DNA from: Bondarzewia mesenterica
Lineage: Eukaryota; Basidiomycota; Agaricomycetes; Russulales; Bondarzewiaceae
DNA: 11,710 bases
Assembly: GCA_004802705.1 (NCBI GenBank)
Contig: SGPL01000794.1
Coordinates: 1-11,710 of the forward strand
Direction of reading: 5' to 3'
In this document: positions 1-6,776 of the stretch, piece after piece
Position numbering within the stretch: the first letter of the stretch is position 1
Layout: the number at the start of each line of letters is the position of its first letter
Notes under the pieces: generated by a model
What the model was told of the DNA's origin: nothing
Database searches by the model: none
Seen by the model: only the letters and a program-made list of their open reading frames with translations
Position numbers and translations under genes: made by a program

Positions 1-4
1 AAAT

Positions 5-51
5 GTTGGGCCCAATCGTGTAAAACCTCGACGAGATACTGGTTGGGCCCA
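5..51. repeat. Paired GTTGGGCCCA direct repeat at the window edge
   Basis: The decamer GTTGGGCCCA occurs at 5-14 and again at 42-51. Each copy contains the self-complementary core TGGGCCCA, and the first copy extends to the 10-bp palindrome TTGGGCCCAA (6-15). The pair lies just before the point where the kinase reading frame becomes open (after the TAG at 94-96). It could be part of a transposon end or a protein-binding site, but the left flank is outside the window, so its identity is unknown. Confidence 0.4.
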
Positions 52-96
52 GGTCCGCTAGACAGTCTCAGTCGGTGAGAATGCACGTTCGGCTAG

Positions 97-409
97 TCCG
101 TCTTAGACTATATCAAGGGACTGAATAATGTGTTCTTGGAACAGGCTTGCGATCATTTCGACGTAGATCCTTCTGATGACTCTGTCCTATCTTCTTCTTG
201 CACCCCACCGACCCCGAGCATCTTGTCGTCATTGCCTTCAGCTAAGTTGCTTTTGTACACTCGCCTTCACCTCATCGTGTCTATGTTCTCGCAGATGTGC
301 GAAGCCGTCGCAGTGTGTCACGACACCTCCATTTTCCATCGTGATATCAAGCCTGAGAACTTCATCGTTATGATGGCTGGCAGACAAATGGCGATGGCAA
401 GAGGGAGCG
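97..409 (+). pseudogene. Ran1-like Ser/Thr protein kinase fragment, frameshifted
   Basis: This is a piece of a fungal Ser/Thr kinase related to the Ran1/Ksp1 group. The frame is open from 97. It covers the end of the N-lobe/hinge (VLDYIKG), a family-type insert rich in Ser and Pro (TPPTPSILSSLP), the alpha-E helix (IVSMFSQMCEAVAVCHD) and the catalytic loop HRDIKPENFIV at about 346-373, including the catalytic Asp. A one-base loss near 371 shifts the frame. After it, family-like sequence DGWQTNGDGKRER continues in another frame to about 409. The ATP-binding P-loop, the VAIK lysine, the DFG motif and the whole C-lobe are missing, so it cannot encode an active kinase. It abuts an OLA1 fragment at about 410. 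The assignment to a kinase is secure; the subfamily is from memory. Confidence 0.8.
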
Positions 410-412
410 CAG

Positions 413-984
413 CCCGAAGAGGCTAGGATTCTCGTACCAGACCCCCAATTTGAGTAGTTGTGCAACTTGTGCAAGCCTGCATTCCGTATTCCCACATTCC
501 TAACGTGTTTAGATATTGCCGATCTCGTCTTCGTATGTTCTCATCAGTTCTGTCCTTGAGTGCACATTTCCTAACCTGCATTGACAGGGCGCTTCATCTA
601 GAGCTGGTCTCGAAAATGCTTTCTTGTCTCATGTCCGTGCCGTAGATGGTATCTTTCAGGTTGTCTGTGCCTTCGACGATTCAGAAGTCATCCACGTAGA
701 GGGCGACATCGATCCTCTCCGTGATATGGAAATTATCAAGACAGAATTGAGGCTGAAGGACATCGAGTGGGTGCAGAAATCCTTGGAGAACCTCAAGAAG
801 AGCGGTCGTTCACTGGGGAGCTCGTCGTTGGCAGACAAGGCCAGGAAGGAGGAGATTGTGAGATCTCTTTGTTCGCTTGCTCCACTTTTTGTTGATTCAT
901 CGATAGGCTACTATCGAGAAAGTCCTGAAGTTGTTGACTGAGGAGAAGAAGGACGTGCGGAAGGGTGACTGGACAAATAAAGAG
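413..984 (+). pseudogene. OLA1: OLA1/YchF Obg-like ATPase fragment with introns retained
   Basis: OLA1/YchF proteins are cytosolic P-loop ATPases of the TRAFAC class, about 390-400 aa long, linked to ribosomes and stress control. Three exons of the middle region are visible. Exon a (413-532) reads PEEARILVPDPQFE, then TAG at 455-457 where the family usually has Trp, then LCNLCKPAFRIPTFL and DIADLVF. Exon b (588-857) holds NAFLSHVRAVDGIFQVV, EVIHVEGDIDPLRDMEI and ELRLKDIEWVQKSLENLKK. Exon c (907-984) holds TIEKVLKLLTEEKKDVRKGD. The introns at 533-587 (GTATGT..ACAG, CTAAC branch) and 858-906 (GTGAGA..ATAG) look normal, so this is a DNA-level copy and not a processed one. The G3 motif DxxG has become DIAD. 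The G1 P-loop, the C-terminal TGS domain and everything after GTGTGT at 985 are gone. Pseudogene by stop, motif loss and truncation at both ends. Confidence 0.88.
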
Positions 985-2009
985 GTGTGTTGACAGCATA
1001 TAAAGTGCAACGCGCTCTATTCCGCACACTTTTCTACGCATGATGACAAAGAGCTTGATGCTTGAATTTTAACCCAGCTCGTCGAGGCGGGAGTAACGCA
1101 AGGTCAACGTCAAGCTCTTTTTTGGACATTTATGCTGATGATCGTGATATCTTTGTTCACACTCGGCTACCGTGCCATGCCACTCCTATGTTCTGAATCG
1201 CTCCGGGTCTTCCATCTCTTACCTGACGCCTGCGCTTCACTTTGTACTTACATTTTGTGCTCATTTTTGAATTGAAATATATGCATGTCTGCTAACCAAC
1301 TAAATGATGAGGCCGGTAAAGTGATATGTATGTAGTCTGCCAATGAAATGACGAGATAATTTGTGAAAACTTTCCAAAGCCATCCATAGCTATGGATCCC
1401 TTATTCTGACTAGGGATCACAAGGTCCTCAATGTATGGTCTTTCAAAATATGACAGGATGGAATATGTAATTACTTCGTAAAATTTGACTTAGATTCCGG
1501 CAAGTATACATGCTTCTGTCTTGAGACATTCTAATCTATTCATTGTCTGGAAAAATGTGGTCAACGACCACTTTCCGGAGTATCCCTCCATCAGCAAAAG
1601 GGCACGTTTCCTTTTTTAGACTTTAGCGACTTACACGGCTTGTACAAGTCGTCCAAGTGCCGACAGTGAACTACTTGTGAACCGGTCAATCCAGACAAGT
1701 GTTCATTTTGTCAGTACATAAGTAGCATAAAGGTATGTCCCAAGTTCAGCCAAGTCATTCATTTTCGCCAGAATACAATCCCTTACAGCTGATTTATCAG
1801 TAGATCCTGTTTTCTCAGCTGGTGTTCTGTTTATTTTATCGGAGGATTTTTTTTTTACCCTTTTTTCCTGCTATTTTTAGCATAGGGTAGAATATCAAAA
1901 ATACCACACGATATTGATTGATCACAATCATGAGTACAAAAAAAGGCTAAAAAAAAAGACGGCGGCTCGTAAAACATTGTTCCTGTCGTGAGCACCCAGC
2001 CATACTCGT
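985..2009. other. About 1 kb with no recognisable gene
   Basis: I see no convincing coding region here. GTGTGT at 985 could be a surviving OLA1 splice donor, but no OLA1 exon follows. The longest plus-strand open stretch (1078-1272) is hydrophobic and matches nothing I know. The sequence contains small palindromes (CCATAGCTATGG at 1384-1395; CTTGTACAAG at about 1639-1648) and T-rich runs near 1850-1870. The A-runs at about 1939-1957 lie downstream of the minus-strand RhoGEF relic and may belong to its former 3' flank. Confidence 0.5.
1384..1418. repeat. Palindrome plus short hairpin
   Basis: A perfect 12-bp palindrome, CCATAGCTATGG (1384-1395), runs into an inverted repeat GATCCC (1395-1400) / GGGATC (1413-1418) with a 12-nt spacer. 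It could be the remains of a small inverted-repeat element or chance. No flanking target duplication was recognised. Confidence 0.3.
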
Positions 2010-3457
2010 TCACGCCGCCTGCTCCAGCACTTCACCGTCCTCGATCTCCTCAATCTCCGTGCCCTTAACCTCCGTGCCCTCAATTTCTGTGCCCTCAAAC
2101 TCCGTATCTTCGATCTCCACCGCATCCTCATTCTCCTCCAAGTCAATCTCCGCATCCTCATTCTCCATGGCCTCGCTCCTCTCATTCTCCCTCATGTCCC
2201 CATCATCCATCACCGAGGAAGCTCCTGTTCGTGCTGAGGGGTGAAAGATGCCGGCATGCGCTGCGTCAATGCGATGGATGCTGTGAGGAGAGACATCGGA
2301 GAGGGTACGCACCTTGTCTTCCAACGAATCCACGACCGTAAACTCCATGAGCGGGAACCAGTGTCGAGGCGCATACCTTCCCTTCCCTACCTTGGCCAGC
2401 ATGAGATTCCCACCGGTGTACAAAAACACGGCCCGGTACTTCGCCTTGACCGCGCCCGCCTTGAGCTCCCTCAGTCGATGATGACGCACAACGTCCAACG
2501 CACCCGCCATCACGCACGCGCCCAGACTTCTCACAAACACCTGCGCCAGCATCCCCAACTAGTCGCGATCCGCAGTGACTTGACCTGTTGCTCGTGTGCC
2601 GTCTGCGCACCGCCGCTCGTACACGTCCCATTCTGCCGGATGTCGATTCTGCACACGAGATCGAGCTTCGCAAAGTGGTCCGAGCAGAAACCTTCGTACA
2701 CGTTGAACAGCGCCACCTATCTATGTGCGATACAAACAAAAAGGGGGGAAAGAAAACATGCCCAACATGGTGATGAAAATAAAATACACATGAATGGGGA
2801 AAGAGGTCGACTAGCAGTGACTTGACCCAAAGCGCGTTGATACAAGAAAAGCGACAAGAAAGAAAAAAAGCAAATCAGCAAAGCACCCACCTGAGTGGTA
2901 AACAGCATCGTAACCTCGATGATCGCCTGCTCGAGCACGTCGATGCCCTCACCGTGACCCACGCCCAAGCCCGTGTCCCAACTCGTGCGCTCGCGGCCCA
3001 TAAACTCCTTTTCGACGACAGGAAACCGGACAGGAATGAGTACGGTGCGCAGCTGGTCGACAAAGGCCTCGTGAAAGGCGAGCAACTGTGCGGCGCGGTG
3101 CTGCATGTCCTCAATGTCCACTTCAGAGTGCCAATTGCACGAGCGCTCGCGTTCCTTGCCTTGGGCCATCTCGACGCGCTCTTTAGAAGTCGATGCGGAG
3201 GAGGGGGTGTGTTGGGCTAGGAGGGCAACGTGACGTCTTTTTCCTTGTCCTTGATGGGCGAGAGGGAGGAGACGGTCGGGAGGATAGTGGAGAGGTCGGC
3301 GTGGGGGGAAGACGAGGTGGAGGCCGAGTGAGAGGGCTTGAAGAGCGGGGTCGGGGACAGCCTGGTCAGAGTGAAATTGAATGAGAAGGAAGGCGAGAGG
3401 GGCTTGGGGTGACTGGCGGAGAGGATGGAGAGCTGGTGCAAGTAGACAGAAGTAGAC
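2010..3457 (-). pseudogene. Decayed RhoGEF (DH-PH) gene missing the DH core
   Basis: RhoGEFs activate Rho-family GTPases at membranes; the DH domain catalyses GDP release and a PH domain follows. Read on the minus strand, a Ser/Pro-rich N-terminus begins after an intron acceptor at 3458 (TTTTAATTTTAG). A frame change occurs near 3219-3240. The first DH helix region follows (AFVDQLRTVLIPVRFPVVEK, then VLEQAIIEVTMLFTTQ). A 174-nt GTGGGT..ATAG intron (2890-2717) leads to ALFNVYEGFCSDHFAKLDLV. A frameshift near 2645-2650 is followed by RHPAEWDVYERRCA, and a TAG lies at 2561-2559. The PH-like part then begins at once: VFVRSLGACVMAGALDVV, KYRAVFLYTGGNLMLAKV, PRHWFPLMEF. The central DH segment, which in related proteins carries the PVQRI..YPLLL-type helix, is absent. 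The end is an acidic repeat tail (EIEGTEVKGTEIEEIED). The combined breaks make a functional exchange factor very unlikely. The domain call is from motif memory. Confidence 0.72.
2572..2827. repeat. 14-bp direct repeat flanking the second DH exon of the RhoGEF relic
   Basis: GCAGTGACTTGACC occurs exactly at 2572-2585 and 2814-2827. The first copy lies at the site where the DH core is missing and the second lies in the intron upstream (on the minus strand) of the exon at 2716. The copies bracket that exon and could mark a local duplication or a repeat-mediated rearrangement. Confidence 0.5.
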
Positions 3458-3684
3458 CTAAAATTAAAAAAAAGTGTTTTGAAGTCAACGTCCTCAGGCC
3501 TCAGGCCTCAACGTCAATGGCAATGACCGTGTTCGTTTGCCCATGTAGTTCGCTGGGCGGTGCATGACTTGCATTGCGTCTACGATGAATGAGAACACCG
3601 CAAGCGCGACGGCGGCGAGAGGGCAGGGACAAGAGAGGACGAGGCCGCGCGTCGTATGAGTCGTATGCCAGCTGACTTTCAATT

Positions 3685-4523
3685 ATGATGAGTAAGCAAA
3701 TCTTTTTTTTCCTGCCGAGTCGCAACTTCATCGCAACTTGTATTCGCACGCACCGTCGCACAAGCACCCAGATATTTACCCCCTCCCCCAGCAGTGACAT
3801 TGATAACACTACAGTCCCCCACCCAGGCACAACAGCAGGAGGTCGACCTTCAACACGTGCGACCGTCGTCGAGGATGTTGTCGAACCAGCCGATAAAGAT
3901 CCTCCTCTCACTCAACGGGGCCGCAAGCCATCCGTTATAATAACGGATGCACAGGTCGATCTCTCCTCCCCCGAATCTGCTTCTCTAAGGTTTCCTTCAC
4001 TTTTCTCGAATGATTTTGGTCTAACTGCTTTGTTATACCCCTCCCCAACTGCCGCAAATGGCATGAACTACGGTGAAGATGTCTGCCACAACAGTAATCA
4101 CAGCGAGTCCTTCAGTATCCAACGTCCAACCATCGAACTCGGGCTCAGTGATCTCTTTGTCGACTCGACCGACAGCCCTGGCACCTGGTCTTCTGGTGGC
4201 TTCAGCAGCAACAACGATTCAAGACACGATTTCGGTGACCTTCCCCATCACGACTTGGACGTTGAGATGAAGCTGAGTTTTTCTTCCGACACCTACGACG
4301 ACATCTCAGCATATCCGCAGGCGAGTTTGGTTCAATCGCAGGCCACGCAGCAGGAGAATCCCTCCAGACCGTGGCACCATCGAAGCTTGGATCCAACACC
4401 TCGTCAACGTCAACGTCAACCCGGCCATCACTGAGCATTAAGACGCAAAGTGCGACTTCACGTTCATCTGCACCTGATGCGACAGCCAACAATTTGGCTA
4501 GTCAAATTCCTATATTTGAATAG
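3685..4523 (+). pseudogene. Unrecognised plus-strand ORF, probably frameshifted or partial
   Basis: I do not recognise the family. One frame is open from 3685 to 4434 and looks protein-like from about 3771: DIDNTTVPHPGTTAGGRP, RATVVEDVVEPADKDPP, GRKPSVIITDAQVDLSSPES, ELGLSDLFVDSTDSPGTW and an Asp/His-rich stretch (HDFGDLPHHDLDVEMKLSF). GTAAGC at 3691 and ACCCAG ending near 3770 could bound an intron, which would make the first ~28 codons non-coding. Near the end the reading changes character. A second frame, open 4266-4520 and stopping at TAG 4521-4523, gives a Ser/Thr-rich continuation (SIKTQSATSRSSAPDATA) more plausible than the Arg/His/Gln-rich end of the first frame. This suggests a frameshift between about 4320 and 4400. 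No transmembrane segment or known motif is seen. It may be a C-terminal gene fragment. Confidence 0.4.
4403..4420 (+). repeat. Three tandem GTCAAC hexamers
   Basis: GTCAAC is repeated three times without change at 4403-4420. In one plus frame it encodes alternating Ser-Thr. It lies close to the apparent frame change of the surrounding open frame, where replication slippage is plausible, although whole hexamers would not change frame. Confidence 0.6.
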
Positions 4524-4833
4524 AGGCGCCGTTGATGTAGTTTGCGCAAAATGACACGTACTTGGGTCTGTTCGATACCGTGCTAGACACGCTCAATTCC
4601 AGTGTATCCCTCTCCCCTCTTCTCTAAAGTTCCACCCACCCGCTGACTTATTTGACTCCTTTTTTGTTGGGCGACATCGCCGCGTGCAGATGCAATGGCA
4701 TTAATAATATACTCATCGGACATGACATGGCGCGGTGAGGGCTCGCGAAATGACTGCATTTTTGCAGAGCAAGATGCAGACTTGCCCTGGATGCGAGGTT
4801 TGCACGTTGTGCAAGTTCTTTTTTTTTTTTCTT

Positions 4834-5603
4834 TCATTTATCGTCATGTTTGCTACCCTTGCGCTTTGGTATAGTGGTTCGTGCCTGCCGCAGACCAACC
4901 TTGCCATCAGACGGGGATGTGGCTGCAGAAGCCTGGGAAAGGATGGGCACTGGGGGAGGAGGGAGTGGCATTGACGGAGGCGCTGTCGGTGGCTTGCGAA
5001 TCGCGCGGCGAGAACTGTGCAGAGTCGTCGGGGCCGATGAGTGACGGAACAGACGCGACGCGCAGGGCTGTGAACGTACCGTAACACGTCTCCGAGGCTT
5101 CCGCTCCTCATTCTTCCGGTTCTCGGAGCAGAGCCCAATTGAAGCTCAGGACCAGCATCAACGCTGAGGCTTCCACTCCTCGAGCGCGAGCCACTTGTTG
5201 GACTCATGAGTACCGTGCGCTGCAACGCGGCACCAGCGCTCCTAAGAGGCGACTTTATACTTCCCATCGCACTTGAGCCAACAGTGATGCTGCTTTTGCG
5301 TCTCCTGAGCTTGGGAGCCTGTGGAGCCGTGAACGAGGACGTGCTTGACGCGCGTGAGCGCGAGCTCCCATTGTCTGTGTCCAGGAAGTGTGAGGGGGGA
5401 GATGTACTTGGAGGATATTCGGAGAAAGATTGTTTGAGGCCTGTAGGTGTCGATTCGAGGTCGGTGATCATAGGGCTCGTAGTAGGCGAGGTTGGGCGCG
5501 AGTTGGGGGAGTCCATGCGACCATGAGGTCGCGGGGTAGCGAGGAGCCCCGAAGAAAATATGGAGGAATACCCGCCGGGTGCGTGAGTTGTTGCGGTTGT
5601 CAT
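4834..5603 (-). CDS. Conserved basidiomycete Ser/Arg/Pro-rich hypothetical protein, 234 aa, two exons
   Basis: The start is ATG at 5603-5601 (MTTATTHAPGGYSS); the frame is open further upstream, but that part looks like leader sequence. Exon 1 runs 5603-5080. A 65-nt intron (5079-5015, GTACGT..GCACAG) splits an Arg codon, and exon 2 runs to the TGA at 4836-4834. The order is a Ser/Pro-rich N-terminus, a basic patch RRRKSSITVGSSAMGSIKSP (about residues 100-119), SAGAALQRTVLMSP, Ser/Arg repeats, RTGRMRSGSLGDVLR (161-175), then RAIRKPPTAPPSMPLPPPP after splicing. This motif order (RRKSS, SIKSP, ALQR, GRMRSGS, proline-rich tail) is one I associate with uncharacterised basidiomycete proteins. The RxxS contexts look like basophilic kinase sites. 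It is likely disordered, with no enzymatic domain. The C-terminus (KGSKHDDK) may be shorter than in relatives. Its neighbours to the left are relics, so it is the best candidate for a living host gene here. Function unknown. Confidence 0.7.
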
Positions 5604-6241
5604 CGCCAATAGATATGTGTGGAGTTGGAGGTGTGTGCAGGTCCTAGGAAAAAGAATATTATCTCGAGCCAAGTTGAACTTGTTGGATTTCGAAGAATGG
5701 AAGGCTATAAGGTAAGGTAATGGGCGTAGCGCTAGTCGTACAAGAGAAATGAAAGCTTGGGACAGCGCCAAACAGTCTTTGAGTGCAGTCAGCCTTCAGG
5801 ATAGGTGGGTGGTTCAGAGAGAGCACCGTCACTAGTGTTGAGTCCAATTTATCTTGAACACTCGGCTCATGTGACATTCACTCGGGTAAATTGACTCTAA
5901 CGCATCACGTAATCAGTTGTTGCGGTTGCCTTGTATTTCTTTTTGTCGGAGCTTTGTAGCGTGTCCATGGCAACTGTCATGTCCTCGGGAAAATATTGGT
6001 GACTTTAAATTTTCCAAGCTAAATGTGGAAAGCTGCTCTGAGGTCTCGCGGTTTCAAGGTAATTTCTTTATGGGTGCACGAAGGCACCATGTCAAATTTA
6101 AGGCGAAGAGATTTTACGGGAGGCTGATACGCCCGAGGTGTCCAATGGTGGGGTGAATGAAAGGTATCCGTCCGAGCCTCGTCTCAGTTGAGCACCAAGG
6201 GCTGAATGGTCTCATGCATACATCAGGAAAAGTACATAGTT
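5604..6241. other. Non-coding flank between host gene and transposon end
   Basis: This stretch holds the 5' region of the minus-strand gene at 5603 and the left flank of the transposon. No clear TATA box is seen for the minus-strand gene. A minus-strand TTTTTCCTAG near 5645-5655 could be a 5'-UTR intron acceptor. An imperfect inverted repeat with GGAAAAT (5988-5994) and ATTTTCC (6009-6015) arms is present. The open frame at 5917-6156 does not look like a protein. No gene is called here. Confidence 0.5.
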
Positions 6242-6450
6242 ACTGTGGCCACTGTGGCCACTGTCACAGTGCCAATCAGTGCGACAGTGGCCGCAGTGGC
6301 CCCACTGCTGACAGTGCTATCTGCCAGGTACCCTATCAGCAGTAGCCCATTTTGATCCATCAGTTCATCCATTTAATTCACTGTCAGCAGTGGTATCCTA
6401 CTGTAGCAGTGTATTTTACTGTAGCAGTGTATCCCACTGATAGCAGTCAG
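6242..6450. repeat. Subterminal CACTG/CAGTG motif array of the transposon
   Basis: CACTG occurs at 6250, 6259, 6303, 6379 and 6435, and CAGTG at 6267, 6277, 6285, 6294, 6312, 6388, 6407 and 6425 (first base given): thirteen pentamers in about 190 bp. ACTGTGGCC is tandem at 6242-6250 and 6251-6259. CACTGT-C-ACAGTG (6259-6271) is a 13-bp palindrome. An 18-bp period is visible at 6400, 6418 and 6436, where ACTGTAGCAGTGTAT is exact in the first two copies and degenerate in the third; a related 20-bp unit starts at 6380. Arrays like this in CACTA elements are binding sites for element-encoded proteins; that role here is inferred. Confidence 0.8.
6247..6301. repeat. Long hairpin at the putative transposon left end
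   Basis: GGCCACTGTGGCCACTGTC (6247-6265) pairs with GACAGTGGCCGCAGTGGCC (6283-6301): 19-nt arms with one mismatch and a 17-nt spacer. Each arm contains two copies of the GGCCACTG unit in opposite orientation to the other arm. It may be a structured terminus or paired transposase-binding sites. Confidence 0.75.
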
Positions 6451-6776
6451 ACTGTTGAATTTTTTTTTTTTTCGGGCACCACAGCCAGCCAGTCAGCAGC
6501 CAACAGTCTTGCAGTTTACACAGAAATTTAAGGTCATCAAAAGTGCCGCACAGCATGAATTGGAAATACATTTACAAGCGTGAGTGGGGTGATCTCGACT
6601 AGTCTACGACGTGAAACAACGATACGAGAATGCGATAATACGATGGGTTTTTATGAGTTTTTCGCGCAATTTTTATGGCTGCCGCCGCCTCTGAACAACG
6701 TAACATAACTTCTGATGGCAGGTGCAAAAACATTAGTGTTCAATTAGCACACCGGAAAGATGGCTCACCAATGTGC
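6451..6776. other. Non-coding stretch between terminal repeats and accessory gene
   Basis: This is the 3' flank of the minus-strand accessory gene. It holds a T-run (about 6460-6472) and CAGCCAGCCAGTCAGCAGCC (6482-6501), which loosely continues the CAG-rich character of the array. Nothing gene-like is seen. Confidence 0.5.

Noticed and set aside
1078..1275. Hydrophobic plus-strand open stretch ending at TGA 1273-1275, following a possible intron acceptor
   Set aside because: It does not continue the OLA1 protein and matches nothing known to me; probably chance.
97..2000. Helitron as the carrier of the kinase/OLA1 fragments
   Set aside because: No convincing 5' TC / 3' CTRR end with the expected hairpin could be identified within the window.
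2241..3220. Long plus-strand open frames over the RhoGEF relic
   Set aside because: They are antisense to recognisable DH/PH motifs on the minus strand and have His/Arg-rich content typical of shadow frames.
3494..3911. Minus-strand open frames upstream of the RhoGEF relic
   Set aside because: No recognisable motif, overlapping a more protein-like plus frame, and Arg-rich shadow composition; a lost RhoGEF 5' exon here cannot be excluded but is not supported.
5917..6345. Two plus-strand open frames near the transposon end
   Set aside because: Composition is not protein-like and the second runs into the repeat array; no family resemblance.
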